Notes: a model not told the origin generated them from the letters alone. DNA of 64,000 nt from Paenibacillus amylolyticus (GCF_001570725.1 NZ_BCNV01000001.1:3596001-3660000); one strand, 5' to 3'. Shown: positions 1 through 9,000, counted from the first letter of the stretch. Numbers and translations: made by a program.

Positions 1-1
1 T

Positions 2-643
2 ATTGGTGCTCCGCTCCTCGCAGCGCAGTCACCACTGCAAACCATGTTGATGGGCATGTCCTTCGGACTCGCGCTCACGCTGGTCATCTTTGCCGGATCG
101 GAACTGTTTACAGGTAACAATATGTTCTTTACCATGAGCACGCTGGCAGGCCGAACCACAGTTAACGACACGCTGAAGAACTGGGGACTCGTCTTTGTTG
201 GTAACCTGCTCGGCGCAATTCTATTAAGTCTACTCATTGTCGGTAGTGGCCTGTTCAAAACGGCTACACCGGAACATCTGTTATTCGTCGTCTCTGCCAA
301 AAAGATGGCCGCTCCCGTATCGGAGTTGTTCTTCCGGGGTATTCTCTGTAACTGGCTCGTCTGTCTCGCAATCTGGATGGCAGCACGTTCCAAAGAAGAT
401 ATCGCCAAGCTTGTTCTCATCTGGTGGTGTCTGTACGCATTTATCGCAAGTGGCTATGAGCACAGTGTTGCCAATATGACATTACTGTCTTTATCCTGGC
501 TGCTGCCGAACCACCCGGATACAATCACGATGGCAGGCTGGTTCCACAACATGATTCCGGTGACACTTGGTAATATCATCGGCGGTGCCCTCTTTGTCGG
601 CATGGCGTATTGGTATACTTCACCGGTGCGTAAAAAAGCCTAA
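2..643 (+). CDS. Formate/nitrite transporter family protein, 5' end outside window
   Basis: The reading frame is open from base 2, upstream of the first ATG at 44, so this is the last ~213 residues of a gene whose start lies left of the window. The conserved FNT signature GSELFTGN is followed by several hydrophobic helices and a closing NIIGGALFVGMAYWY helix, typical of the pentameric FocA/NirC channel family, which moves formate, nitrite or related monovalent anions across the cytoplasmic membrane. Family members are about 260-285 residues, so roughly 50-70 residues are missing. Which anion it carries cannot be told from this fragment. A strong terminator follows at 696-746. Confidence 0.9.
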   Translation: MGAPLLAAQSPLQTMLMGMSFGLALTLVIFAGSELFTGNNMFFTMSTLAGRTTVNDTLKNWGLVFVGNLLGAILLSLLIVGSGLFKTATPEHLLFVVSAKKMAAPVSELFFRGILCNWLVCLAIWMAARSKEDIAKLVLIWWCLYAFIASGYEHSVANMTLLSLSWLLPNHPDTITMAGWFHNMIPVTLGNIIGGALFVGMAYWYTSPVRKKA

Positions 644-695
644 TTTTTGATTTTATTGCACATATGTAGCGTAGGTAACACAACATCTATACACT

Positions 696-746
696 AAAGC
701 CACGATGGATGCCGAACTCACGTTCAGTCACACATCGTGGCTTTTT
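696..746 (+). terminator. Rho-independent terminator after FNT gene
   Basis: A perfect 12-bp stem (AAAGCCACGATG at 696-707, CATCGTGGCTTT at 733-744) is followed by a T run. It separates the transporter from the HD-domain gene. Confidence 0.9.
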
Positions 747-930
747 ATTGTTTGTCGATAAGCTGCTACTCTCTCGTACACCTCCCTTTCATTCTCTCGT
801 CCTTCTATAAAGAGAATTAAAATTCCATTTTACCTTTGACGCTATCCGCGTTAATCCACAGTTGACATAGCTGGCGTATAGTCGATGGATACTCACACAT
901 ATACTCAACCAGCAAAGGATGATCGCTTAT

Positions 931-1560
931 ATGGGAATTCACACATACTTCAGGTCACTAAACGATCTTGAACGTATTATTCGTACACCTGGCAAATTCA
1001 AATTCGAAGAACACAGCGTGTCCGCCCATTCCTGGAAAGTGGTACAGTACGCCAAAACACTTGCAGATATTGAAGAGCAACATGGTGTCACCATCGATTG
1101 GAAGAAGTTATACGAAATCACCAGCAGTCATGATTATGGCGAAATCTTCATCGGTGATATCAAAACACCCGTCAAACATTATTCACTGGAGCTGCGTTCG
1201 ATGCTGCAAAAGGTGGAAGAAGGCATGGTTGAACATTTTATTAATGAAAATATTCCTGAAGAGTTCCAGCCTATTTTCCGCAGACAGCTGCGTGAGGGCA
1301 AAGACCAATCGGTTGAAGGACTGATTCTCGAAGTCGCAGACAAGATGGATCAAGTATATGAAGCCTTTGCTGAGCTCCAACGTGGCAATACGGAGAAAGA
1401 ATTTATCGTTATGTACCGTTATGCCTTGGTTAAAATCAAAAATATCGACCTCCACTGTGTGCAGTATTTCCTGGAACAGATTCTCCCCGACATGATCGAT
1501 GAAGGTATTCGCTCCCCGTTTGATATTCGCAAAATAACCGAAGAAGCTCTGGCCCAGTAA
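931..1560 (+). CDS. HD-domain hydrolase, YfbR-like (possible 5'-nucleotidase)
   Basis: A 209-residue protein. The HD metal-binding pattern is visible as EEHSVSAHSW near the N-terminus, SSHDYGEIFIGDIKTP around residue 70, and a later VADKMDQ aspartate. The spacing matches YfbR-like HD proteins, some of which dephosphorylate deoxynucleoside monophosphates. I chose the ATG at 931 because AAAGGAT lies 11 nt upstream; an in-frame ATG at 919 overlaps that ribosome binding site. The stop at 1560 abuts the convergent response-regulator gene. Substrate is inferred from family only. Confidence 0.8.
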   Translation: MGIHTYFRSLNDLERIIRTPGKFKFEEHSVSAHSWKVVQYAKTLADIEEQHGVTIDWKKLYEITSSHDYGEIFIGDIKTPVKHYSLELRSMLQKVEEGMVEHFINENIPEEFQPIFRRQLREGKDQSVEGLILEVADKMDQVYEAFAELQRGNTEKEFIVMYRYALVKIKNIDLHCVQYFLEQILPDMIDEGIRSPFDIRKITEEALAQ

Positions 1561-2370
1561 TCAGCTCAAGTCAACATGGTGCTCATCATCCATGGACAGG
1601 GCTTTTTTTCGTTCCTGCAATTGCAGTCGATACTCGCTAGGGTACATTCCGGTTTTGTTTTTGAAAATTCGGCTGAAATAGTGGGAATCACTATAGCCTA
1701 CCGCTCCGCCAATGGTCTTGATATCCATATTCTCGTGAGTAACGAGCATGCGCTTGGCTTCATTTATTCGCAGGCCTGTCATATATTTCAGCGGAGTCTC
1801 CCCTGTTACTTTCTTAAAGCACTTCCCTAGATAGTCCACACTAAAATGCATCTGTCCCGCCATGTCCTGGAGTGTAATCTCATGCATGTAATTCTGCTTC
1901 AAATACAGCTTAACAGCCTCTGCAATGTCCTCTGGCTTCACCTGCTCATCCAGTACGGCACTGACATGGGCAAGCGAATCCACTGCACTCCCAAGCTTCA
2001 ATTCCATCGCATCCAGCAGTGTACGAAGCTGCTCTTCCGACAATGGTTTCAGTAGATAATCCTCCACCTTGTAACTGATCGCCTGTCGTGCATACTCGAA
2101 TTCATGATAACCACTCAGAATGACAATCTTCACATGCGGGTAGGCAAAATACAGATATTTGGCCAATTCCAATCCGTTCATCACCGGCATCTGAATATCG
2201 GTTACAACCAGATCAGGTACGGACTGTTCGATCAGTTGTAACGCTTCCTGACCGTTCCTCGCTTCACCGATCACCTCAAACCGAGTGCCCAGTTCCTTGA
2301 ATTTGCGTGAGACATTCCGGCGAATCAGGGCTTCATCTTCCACAATAATCGTTCTATATTTGATTGTCAT
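1561..2370 (-). CDS. Response regulator with AraC-type DNA-binding domain (YesN-like)
   Basis: A receiver domain (residues 1-120) with the acidic pocket VEDE, the phospho-acceptor Asp in VVTDIQMPVMNG, and the Lys in LLKPL is joined to a C-terminal AraC/XylS helix-turn-helix pair (LGKCFKKVTGETPLKYM and YSDSHYFSRIFKNKTGMYPSEYR). It is the partner of the histidine kinase immediately upstream: the kinase stop overlaps an alternative ATG at 2382 (ATGACTGA), so the two are translationally coupled. The ATG at 2370 places the receiver domain at the usual distance from the start, and AAAGGAG lies 13 nt upstream. The likely target is the divergent sugar ABC transporter at 4430-7533. Confidence 0.92.
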   Translation of the reverse strand: MTIKYRTIIVEDEALIRRNVSRKFKELGTRFEVIGEARNGQEALQLIEQSVPDLVVTDIQMPVMNGLELAKYLYFAYPHVKIVILSGYHEFEYARQAISYKVEDYLLKPLSEEQLRTLLDAMELKLGSAVDSLAHVSAVLDEQVKPEDIAEAVKLYLKQNYMHEITLQDMAGQMHFSVDYLGKCFKKVTGETPLKYMTGLRINEAKRMLVTHENMDIKTIGGAVGYSDSHYFSRIFKNKTGMYPSEYRLQLQERKKALSMDDEHHVDLS

Positions 2371-2374
2371 GGGT

Positions 2375-4294
2375 TCAGTCATGCTCCTTTCGAATGGAAC
2401 CACCTATGGTAATCTGGACACCGCCGGAAGGCTTGTTCGTAATCTGCATGTGGGCTGCTGTGCCATACCATAATTTCAATCGGACCCATATATTCTTGAG
2501 TCCCATGCCGTTAATTTCGAGGTCAGGCATACGATCCCACTCCTGTGACTGTTCAATGTAATGCATGATCTTGGCAAGTGCCTCGGGTTCCATGCCAGGC
2601 CCGTTGTCTTCCACGTGGATCTGCCAAGTCTCCTGTACCGTATCCATTTCCCCAATAATGTTCAGTCTCCATGGAGGGGTATCACCCAGTCCATATTTCA
2701 TGGTGTTTTCGAGTAGTGGTTGTACCATCAGCATCGGAACCTGGATATGTTGCATCTCATCCGGAATATGGAACGCGTAGTGCAGATCATCCTCGAACCG
2801 AATCTTCATACACTCCAGATATCGCTCGCAATAATCCAGTTCCTGAGACAGTGGGACCCCGTTCTTACCCGGAGTAGAAATATAACGGAGCATGGATGCA
2901 ATATGACCACAAAACGCGACAATCTGCTCATTCATGCCTTCTTCCGCCATGATGCTAATATTCGTGATGTTGTTGTAGAGAAAATGCGGGTTCATCTGGG
3001 ATTGTAACGCCAGTAATCTCGCTTCTGTCTCCTGAGATTTCATCGCCAGCCTGTCCTGAAACGATTGCATAAGCTGTTGATTCAACCGGATAAACGTATC
3101 ATTCAACTCATCCATCTCCCGGATGGAACCGGGATGATCCAGCTTGAACAAATGCGCCGAAGCCTGACCTGATATCAGATCGTTCTCACCCGTCTTCTGA
3201 ATAATGCGCTGTAAGCGATGGAGCGGTAAAGTGACCCGTTTGGAGATCAGATACGAGAGAACCAGAATCAGCATGAGAGTAGCTAACGTTGCACCGATAA
3301 ACATCACAGCCATCCGGTTAAGACTCGCGAAAAGGGACTGCTTCGACTGCATGACAACAACGGTCCATCCCGTCTCCTGTGACGTCATGTACGTCATCAT
3401 TTGCTTGGAATGATCGAGAGGATCGGTTACTTCTTGCATGGTATCAGGGGGAAATGTACGATGTTGAATCAAGTCCACATCATCGAAATGGCCTGCTTCG
3501 GAAGCATCGGCGTCCGACGAAAGCGGATATAACCGTGTATTTTGTTCATCCATCACATAGATGCGAAGCTCATCGTTACTCGCCTGCAGATCATTCAAAT
3601 GCTGGAACAAGGTTCCGGCATCCTGCAAAATCTCAACGACGCCCTGGCTGACATAATTGCCATCTTTGTATACTCGGGTAAGCGATATGTAGGGTTGATC
3701 TGATTTCCCCTCCCCTGTTGGCATGGGCAAAGCTCCTCCCTCTAACAGACGGATCACTCGCCAGCCACTCCGCTCCCAGGTTTCCTTGTACCAAGGTCGC
3801 TGAGTCAGATCCACCGACAGTTGCCCGTTGAATGCACCCGCTCCCAGCATCTTACCGTTCACATCATAGATATTGGCCTGCTTGGCTGTATTGGAGCTGC
3901 TGATAATTGCCAGAATGACATCAATCAATGTGGTTGTGTCCTTATACAATGCCGGATCACTCGTCAGTGTCCTCTCACTGTCCTCTGCTGGTGCCAAGTA
4001 GTGACTGAAGTGTTCTTTTACCAGATTGGAGTAGACGATATTCATGGAGAAGTTGTTCATTTTCACTACTTCCTGATCCAGATTGCCGACAATCGATACC
4101 CCCAGTTGTTTCTGCTGTTCTTCACTTCGATGACGAATGTCATTTGCGAGAAAAACATACAGAAGCCCCGCCACAATCAGCGAAAAGATAATAAATACCG
4201 CAGAGTAATAGGCAAACAGACTTTGCTGAAGCGTTCCAAATCGATACCGCAATCCCCACACACCTCGTCCTATGATGATATTGGTTACACCCAT
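2375..4294 (-). CDS. Sensor histidine kinase (YesM/LytS-type His kinase)
   Basis: An N-terminal transmembrane helix (FAYYSAVFIIFSLIVAGLL), a large extracellular Cache-like region, a second helix (FIGATLATLMLILVLSYL), a HAMP segment, the His-kinase phosphorylation motif QMNPHFLYNN, and an HATPase_c domain with VEDNGPGM and GMGLKNI. This order is that of Paenibacillus/Bacillus YesM-type kinases that sense extracellular glycans or their binding lipoprotein. The frame is open back to an ATG at 4366. I prefer 4294, which has GGTGGA upstream and leaves ~23 residues before the first helix. The start is uncertain. Confidence 0.9.
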   Translation of the reverse strand: MGVTNIIIGRGVWGLRYRFGTLQQSLFAYYSAVFIIFSLIVAGLLYVFLANDIRHRSEEQQKQLGVSIVGNLDQEVVKMNNFSMNIVYSNLVKEHFSHYLAPAEDSERTLTSDPALYKDTTTLIDVILAIISSSNTAKQANIYDVNGKMLGAGAFNGQLSVDLTQRPWYKETWERSGWRVIRLLEGGALPMPTGEGKSDQPYISLTRVYKDGNYVSQGVVEILQDAGTLFQHLNDLQASNDELRIYVMDEQNTRLYPLSSDADASEAGHFDDVDLIQHRTFPPDTMQEVTDPLDHSKQMMTYMTSQETGWTVVVMQSKQSLFASLNRMAVMFIGATLATLMLILVLSYLISKRVTLPLHRLQRIIQKTGENDLISGQASAHLFKLDHPGSIREMDELNDTFIRLNQQLMQSFQDRLAMKSQETEARLLALQSQMNPHFLYNNITNISIMAEEGMNEQIVAFCGHIASMLRYISTPGKNGVPLSQELDYCERYLECMKIRFEDDLHYAFHIPDEMQHIQVPMLMVQPLLENTMKYGLGDTPPWRLNIIGEMDTVQETWQIHVEDNGPGMEPEALAKIMHYIEQSQEWDRMPDLEINGMGLKNIWVRLKLWYGTAAHMQITNKPSGGVQITIGGSIRKEHD

Positions 4295-4367
4295 CGAAAA
4301 TGTCCACCCAACAGAACGCTTTTGTCTATTGAGCGCATTCGTTCTTCGCAGTAAAGTTATCCACATA

Positions 4368-4381
4368 AGAATACGCTTACA
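4368..4381 (-). promoter_or_regulatory. Candidate cre site (CcpA) between divergent kinase and sugar transporter
   Basis: On the minus strand TGTAAGCGTATTCT matches 12 of 14 positions of the catabolite-responsive element consensus TGWAANCGNTNWCA. It lies 49-62 nt upstream of the binding-protein start, a position suited to carbon catabolite control of a sugar transporter. Function is inferred. Confidence 0.45.
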
Positions 4382-4429
4382 TTAAGCGTTTCGGCAAGTG
4401 ACAATTTTCTTTATATTCCGGGAGGTTCA

Positions 4430-5734
4430 ATGATGAGAAAACGATTTCTATTTTCGCTTGCAAGTGTGCTCTTGCTCTCCACCCTGCTGCTTGCCGGGTG
4501 CAACTCAGGTAAAAGTGCGGAAGGTTCGGGTAAGGTGACACTCACGTTTGGAACAAGCCAATCGGGTATTCCGCGTACAGGCATCATGCAGACGATGGCC
4601 AAGGAATATGAGCAGGAGACGGGTGTCAAAATTGACTTTCAGGTCGTTCCTGACGCACAGTGGCGTGACCTGATCAAGGTAAAGCTGGCCTCTGGCGAAG
4701 CACCTGACATTTTCAATGTCGATGTGGACCCACTGAGCATGCCGGCCAATGTAAGACCGGAGGAAAATGCCATAGACCTGACCAATGAGGAATTCACAGG
4801 TCGGATGTCCGAAGAGATTTTGCCAACTGTCAGTCACAATGACAAGGTGTACGGGGTTTCTTTTGCACCAACGAAAATCTGGTATGTGTACTATAACAAA
4901 CGTATCTTCGCAGAGCTTGGCATTGAGCCTCCTACATCCTATGCCGAATTCAAGACAATCAGCCAGAAAATTAAAGATAAAGACATCATTCCGTTCTATC
5001 AAGCACCTGCCAGCGGGTGGTATCAGGTTCTGCCTTTGTTCGAAACGGGGCCTAACTATGAACAAACGACAGCTGGAACCTATGAGAAGCTGAACAATAA
5101 TGAGATGAAAGTAGCTGATATGACACAGCTTAAGACGGTCATTGAGCAGTTAAAGGAATTTGCGGATCTCGGTTATTTCGGCAAAGACTTCTTGTCCAAT
5201 ACAGTTGAAGCGGGAATTGAAGCGTTTGGTCAGGAGAAAGCGGCTATGCTGCTGCGGGTGCCAGGTACGGAAAAGGAAGTGTCCGAAGCGTATCCGGAAA
5301 TGGAAGACAACATGGGATTCTTCGTCATGCCATGGGGTGACAATCAGACGATTGGAGTGAACCCGGGCGGATCGGCTGCGATGTTCGGCAACAAGAACAG
5401 TAAACATCCCGAAGAAGTGCTGAAATTCTTCCGTTGGATTACCGAGCATGATCATCTGCAACGTGTGTTCGATGAAGGTGAAGGTAACCTGACGATCTGC
5501 TGGCCGGAAATCGAACCGAAGCTGACACAGGATTATATTGATTATGAGAAAAATCATGAAAAAGGTACGGTCATGCAGGCCGCTGTGAAATATATTGATC
5601 CACAATGGATGGATATTGGCAAGGACTTGTCAGGGATGTTCGCTGGAGCCATGACACCGGATCAGATTCTGCAAAATATTGATAAACGTCGGGCTGAACA
5701 AGCCAAAGTGTTGAAGGATGAAGCGTGGCAATAA
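4430..5734 (+). CDS. Sugar ABC transporter substrate-binding lipoprotein
   Basis: A 434-residue extracellular solute-binding protein, family 1. The lipoprotein signal is clear: a basic N-terminus, a Leu-rich core and the lipobox LLAGC with Cys at residue 24, so it is lipid-anchored outside the membrane. The mature part begins VTLTFGTSQSG and contains the usual family-1 features, for example GEAPDIFNVD and an ANVRPEENAIDLT hinge segment. GGGAGG precedes two adjacent ATGs (4430 and 4433); the second has the better spacing. It is the first gene of a binding protein-permease-permease operon next to a YesM/YesN pair. No ATPase is encoded, as is usual where a shared MsmX-type ATPase is used. The sugar is unknown. 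Confidence 0.93.
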   Translation: MMRKRFLFSLASVLLLSTLLLAGCNSGKSAEGSGKVTLTFGTSQSGIPRTGIMQTMAKEYEQETGVKIDFQVVPDAQWRDLIKVKLASGEAPDIFNVDVDPLSMPANVRPEENAIDLTNEEFTGRMSEEILPTVSHNDKVYGVSFAPTKIWYVYYNKRIFAELGIEPPTSYAEFKTISQKIKDKDIIPFYQAPASGWYQVLPLFETGPNYEQTTAGTYEKLNNNEMKVADMTQLKTVIEQLKEFADLGYFGKDFLSNTVEAGIEAFGQEKAAMLLRVPGTEKEVSEAYPEMEDNMGFFVMPWGDNQTIGVNPGGSAAMFGNKNSKHPEEVLKFFRWITEHDHLQRVFDEGEGNLTICWPEIEPKLTQDYIDYEKNHEKGTVMQAAVKYIDPQWMDIGKDLSGMFAGAMTPDQILQNIDKRRAEQAKVLKDEAWQ

Positions 5735-5758
5735 TAGCGTATCTTTCAGATAAACATA

Positions 5759-5797
5759 AACGCTGAACAGCGTTACATGCAGCGGGCATTTGCCCGC
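5759..5797 (+). terminator. Tandem hairpins between binding protein and permease (attenuator)
   Basis: Two adjacent palindromes lie in the intergenic gap: AACGCTG/CAGCGTT (5759-5774) and GCGGGCA-TT-TGCCCGC (5782-5797), followed by only a weak T-rich stretch. This arrangement is common in sugar ABC operons and would protect the abundant binding-protein mRNA while letting some transcription through to the permeases. Confidence 0.6.
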
Positions 5798-5834
5798 TTG
5801 TGTATTTTGGCAGGAAGGAAAGGTGTTACGGATT

Positions 5835-6707
5835 ATGAATGCGAACAAAATCTATCCCTGGTATTTCTCATCTGGAGCGATTGTGTTATATCTGCTATTC
5901 ATTGTCGCTCCCGCCCTGCTGGGCATCTATTACTCTTTCACTGACTGGAACAGCTATAGTTCGGAGAAGAACTTTATCGGTCTGGAGCATTTTCGCACTA
6001 TTCTCGCGGGTGATCCGACCTATCTGCTTTTTATCAAAAATACAGTCCTGTTCACCCTGGTTACATCCATCGCCAAGACCGTTCTGGGCTTGTTTCTGGC
6101 TCTACTGTTGGTCAGCGGTGTAAAGGCCGCCAATCTGCACCGGATGATTATTTTCTCCCCGCAGGTGCTGTCGTTTCTGATTGTTGGACTCGTGTTCAAA
6201 AGTCTGCTCGACCCCAACAACGGGTTCGTTAACGTGACTCTGCGTTCCATGAGACTAGACGTTCTTGCCCAGAACTGGCTGGGCTCCCTGACCTGGGCCA
6301 TGCCATCCATTATGGCGGTAGATACTTGGAAAGGCATGGGGTACATTATGGTGCTGTTCATCGCCGGACTGCTCGCCATCCCCCGCGATTACTACGAGGC
6401 AGCATCCATTGACGGCGCCGGGTTCGGGCAAAAGCTGTTCCGAATTACGATTCCGATGCTGATGCCTACCATTACGATCGCCACGGTACTTAATATTACG
6501 TATGGGCTGAGAGTATTTGATGCCGTATACGTGCTCACTAATGGCGGGCCCGGCAACGCGACGGATGTCATTAACACGGCGGTCTATTCCTCTTTTGCCA
6601 AAGGGTATTGGGGACTCGGGAGCGCACTATCCACCATCCTGTTTGTTATCATGGCGATCATCTCCTTCTTCATCATTCGTTTGATGAATCGAAAGGTGGA
6701 ATACTGA
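5835..6707 (+). CDS. Sugar ABC transporter permease (MalF/MsmF type)
   Basis: A 290-residue membrane protein with six predicted helices, starting with an IVLYLLFIVAPALLGIYYSF segment. The EAA loop (YYEAASIDGAGFGQKLFRITIPML) contacts the ATPase. The ATG at 5835 is chosen because GGAAGGAAAGG ends about 12 nt upstream; the frame extends to 5790 without a ribosome binding site. It is followed one base after its stop by the second permease. Together with the preceding lipoprotein it forms a carbohydrate importer in the cytoplasmic membrane. Confidence 0.92.
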   Translation: MNANKIYPWYFSSGAIVLYLLFIVAPALLGIYYSFTDWNSYSSEKNFIGLEHFRTILAGDPTYLLFIKNTVLFTLVTSIAKTVLGLFLALLLVSGVKAANLHRMIIFSPQVLSFLIVGLVFKSLLDPNNGFVNVTLRSMRLDVLAQNWLGSLTWAMPSIMAVDTWKGMGYIMVLFIAGLLAIPRDYYEAASIDGAGFGQKLFRITIPMLMPTITIATVLNITYGLRVFDAVYVLTNGGPGNATDVINTAVYSSFAKGYWGLGSALSTILFVIMAIISFFIIRLMNRKVEY

Positions 6708-6708
6708 T

Positions 6709-7533
6709 ATGCGATTGAGAAAAAGACTGGCTTCGATCGGGTTAAATGCACTCGCCTGGCTGCTTAGCCTGGTGGTCCTGATTCCTTTTGTCGTCATCGT
6801 ACTGAATTCATTCAAGTCGGACGCCGAGGCCAAAGTGCTGAAGCTGACGCTGCCCGAGAAGTTTATCTTCGAAAATTACAAAATCGTCTATGAACAAGGA
6901 CACTTGGGAGGTTCCTTTTTCAACAGTCTGCTGCATTCCGGGGCCTCTTCCCTACTACTAGTGTTCGTTGTGGCTTTCTCGGCTTTCACGTTATCCCGTA
7001 ACCATTCGAGGCTCAGCAAGTTCCTGTACTTCTTCCTGATTCTTGGTATCACACTTCCACTCAACTACATTCCGCTGATGGAAGTGATGAAGTCGATGGG
7101 CATGATCAATTCACATGTCGGCATGATTCTGCTCTACACGGCCATGGGCATTCCGATCTCGCTGTTCATTACGTATGCGTTTGTGTCTAACATCCCCAAA
7201 GAGCTGGATGAAGCCGCCATCATGGACGGATGTAATGGGATCAAGCTATTCCTGCGAATCATTGTGCCTTTGTTAACCTCGGTGCTAGTGACGGTATTTG
7301 TCCTGAATTTCCTGAGTGTCTGGAATGAATTCACTGCTCCACTCTATATGCTCAACACGGTGGAAATGTGGCCGATGACGCTGGCTGTATATAACTTCTT
7401 CGGACAATTCAGTGCCCAGTGGAATCTGGTCAGCGCGGATATCGTGCTAACGTCCTTGCCTGTGTTAATTGTGTTCCTCATTGGGCAAAAGTATATTGTA
7501 GGGGGACTAACTTCAGGAGCCGTTAAGGGGTAA
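6709..7533 (+). CDS. Sugar ABC transporter permease (MalG/MsmG type)
   Basis: A 274-residue permease with an N-terminal helix (LLSLVVLIPFVVIVLNSF) and the EAA loop ELDEAAIMDGCNGIKLFLRIIVPLL. It ends with the typical QKYIVGGLTSGAVKG tail of MalG-type carbohydrate permeases, which docks into the ATPase. The ATG at 6709 is one base after the preceding stop, so the permeases are translationally coupled. No nucleotide-binding subunit follows. Confidence 0.92.
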   Translation: MRLRKRLASIGLNALAWLLSLVVLIPFVVIVLNSFKSDAEAKVLKLTLPEKFIFENYKIVYEQGHLGGSFFNSLLHSGASSLLLVFVVAFSAFTLSRNHSRLSKFLYFFLILGITLPLNYIPLMEVMKSMGMINSHVGMILLYTAMGIPISLFITYAFVSNIPKELDEAAIMDGCNGIKLFLRIIVPLLTSVLVTVFVLNFLSVWNEFTAPLYMLNTVEMWPMTLAVYNFFGQFSAQWNLVSADIVLTSLPVLIVFLIGQKYIVGGLTSGAVKG

Positions 7534-7542
7534 AAGATCTAG

Positions 7543-7578
7543 TTGACAACAACTCACTTTGTAACTATTATGGTTACA
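7543..7578 (+). promoter_or_regulatory. Sigma-A promoter with inverted-repeat operator for the Rrf2 gene
   Basis: TTGACA (7543-7548), a 17-nt spacer and TATTAT (7566-7571) form a near-ideal promoter. A perfect inverted repeat TGTAAC-N7-GTTACA (7560-7578) covers the -10 box, which fits autorepression by the Rrf2 protein encoded just downstream. Autoregulation is an inference from position. Confidence 0.75.
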
Positions 7579-7594
7579 ACGGTGGTGATTATCC

Positions 7595-8020
7595 ATGAGA
7601 CAAATCAGCAGTCGCTTTTCCATTGCGGTTCATACCCTGTCCCTGATCGCTGTTATGCCGAATGAATGCACCGGAGATGTGATTGCTCAGAGTGTGAGTA
7701 CGAATCCCGTGATTATCCGGCGGATTATGTCCAAGCTGAAACAAGCTGGCCTGATCGACGTCAGACCCGGTGTGGGCGGTGCTTCCTTGTTGAAAGATCC
7801 GGCAGACATAACCCTTCTCGATGTATATCGAGCGCTTGAGGTCGTGGAGGATGGGGAGTTGTTTAACTTTCACAAACATCCCAACCCGAAATGTCCGGTG
7901 GGAAATATGATCGAACACACCTTACGTGCCGAACTCATTGAGGCTCAGACAGCCATGGAACAGCGCTTGAACCGTGTAACCATACAGCAGATGATGGATC
8001 AAATTCATGTCTCTGAATAA
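7595..8020 (+). CDS. Rrf2-family transcriptional regulator (YwnA-like)
   Basis: A 141-residue winged-helix repressor. It has the Rrf2 N-terminus (SSRFSIAVHTLSLIA), recognition region NPVIIRRIMSKLKQAGLIDVRPGVGGASLL, and a wing with a GGA turn. Iron-sulfur-type Rrf2 proteins carry three clustered cysteines. Here only two cysteines are visible (PNECTGD and NPKCPVG), which fits the YwnA/redox or ligand-sensing branch rather than IscR. It is followed by a terminator and then a QorB-like oxidoreductase preceded by a related palindrome, so it probably controls that gene as well as itself. Confidence 0.88.
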   Translation: MRQISSRFSIAVHTLSLIAVMPNECTGDVIAQSVSTNPVIIRRIMSKLKQAGLIDVRPGVGGASLLKDPADITLLDVYRALEVVEDGELFNFHKHPNPKCPVGNMIEHTLRAELIEAQTAMEQRLNRVTIQQMMDQIHVSE

Positions 8021-8045
8021 AAAAAGCTCATTGCGAGCTTTTTTT
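8019..8045 (+). terminator. Terminator after Rrf2 gene
   Basis: AAAAAGCTC-ATTGC-GAGCTTTTT with a continuing T run begins at the stop codon of the regulator gene. Confidence 0.85.
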
Positions 8046-8054
8046 AACCCTTTC

Positions 8055-8092
8055 GTTGTAATCACACCTGTTATAACACTTTTGATTACAAC
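8055..8092 (+). promoter_or_regulatory. Inverted repeat upstream of QorB-like gene (candidate Rrf2 operator)
   Basis: Two perfect 9-nt arms, GTTGTAATC (8055-8063) and GATTACAAC (8084-8092), resemble the TTGTAAC/GTTACAA arms of the repeat at 7560-7578. They lie 40 nt before the oxidoreductase start. Control by the Rrf2 protein is inferred. Confidence 0.5.
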
Positions 8093-8131
8093 CATATGCA
8101 AACAAAACACATATCCTAGGAGGAAAAGAAG

Positions 8132-8989
8132 ATGAAAATTTTGGTTACTGGCGCAACAGGTCACTTGGGTTCACTGGTCGTAGAGGCATTGTTAAAAACG
8201 GATTCTGCGAAGGATTTGGCAGTCAGTGTACGTAATCCGGAGAAAGCGGAAGCACTCCGCGCTCAAGGCGTTGAGGTGCGTCACGGTGATTTCGATCAAC
8301 CGGAGACGTTGGAGAAAGCTTTTGCCGGTGTAGACCGTCTGTTGCTCATCTCCACCGATGGTGACAATGAAACGCGTATTCGCCAACATCAGACAGCCGT
8401 GGATGCTGCCAAGAAAGCAGGCGTGGGCTTCATCGCTTATACAAGCGTTGTGAATGCAGAGAAAAACACCCTGTCCCTGGCTGAAGTACATCGCGCTACA
8501 GAACAGGCTATTCGTGAGTCTGGCATTCCTTATTCCCTCTTACGCAATAACTGGTACCTGGAAAATGAAGCAGGCAGCGTACAAGCAGCTACGCAAGGCG
8601 CACCTTGGGTTCATGCCACCAACGACAGCCAAGTAGGCTGGGCTACCCGCAGTGATTATGCCCATGCCGCTGCAGCTGTACTTGCAGGTGAAGGACATGA
8701 AAATACTGTGTATGAATTGTCTGGCAAACTGCGTACGCAAGCTGAACTGGCTGCCATTGTTGGTGAAGTGCTTGGACAGGAAATCAATGTGCAAAACGTG
8801 GACGATGCCGCATACGCTGACATCATGAAAGGTGCAGGTCTACCGGACTTTGTCGTGTCCATGCTCGTTGATATGCAAAGTGCCATTCGTGAAGGTGCAC
8901 TGGCTGTAGAAAGTAATACATTGGAAACATTGCTTGGCCGTCCGGCTCAGCCACTTAGCGAAGGTATCAAAGCGATTGTAGGCAAGTAA
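8132..8989 (+). CDS. qorB: NAD(P)H:quinone oxidoreductase, QorB-like (NmrA-type SDR)
   Basis: A 285-residue atypical short-chain dehydrogenase. The N-terminal dinucleotide-binding turn is GATGHLG. Later segments FIAYTSVVNA, LLRNNWYLEN and ATRSDYAHAAA align well from memory with E. coli QorB (YtfG), which reduces quinones with NADPH. The start has AGGAGG 10 nt upstream. The gene stands alone between two terminators and is probably under the Rrf2 regulator encoded upstream, which suggests a role in quinone or electrophile stress. The exact substrate is not shown by the sequence. Confidence 0.8.
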   Translation: MKILVTGATGHLGSLVVEALLKTDSAKDLAVSVRNPEKAEALRAQGVEVRHGDFDQPETLEKAFAGVDRLLLISTDGDNETRIRQHQTAVDAAKKAGVGFIAYTSVVNAEKNTLSLAEVHRATEQAIRESGIPYSLLRNNWYLENEAGSVQAATQGAPWVHATNDSQVGWATRSDYAHAAAAVLAGEGHENTVYELSGKLRTQAELAAIVGEVLGQEINVQNVDDAAYADIMKGAGLPDFVVSMLVDMQSAIREGALAVESNTLETLLGRPAQPLSEGIKAIVGK

Positions 8990-9000
8990 GTTTTGAATAT

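Noticed and set aside
862..890. Promoter for the HD-domain gene (TTGACA at 862-867)
   Set aside because: No convincing -10 box lies at 16-18 nt spacing, so the promoter is not called.
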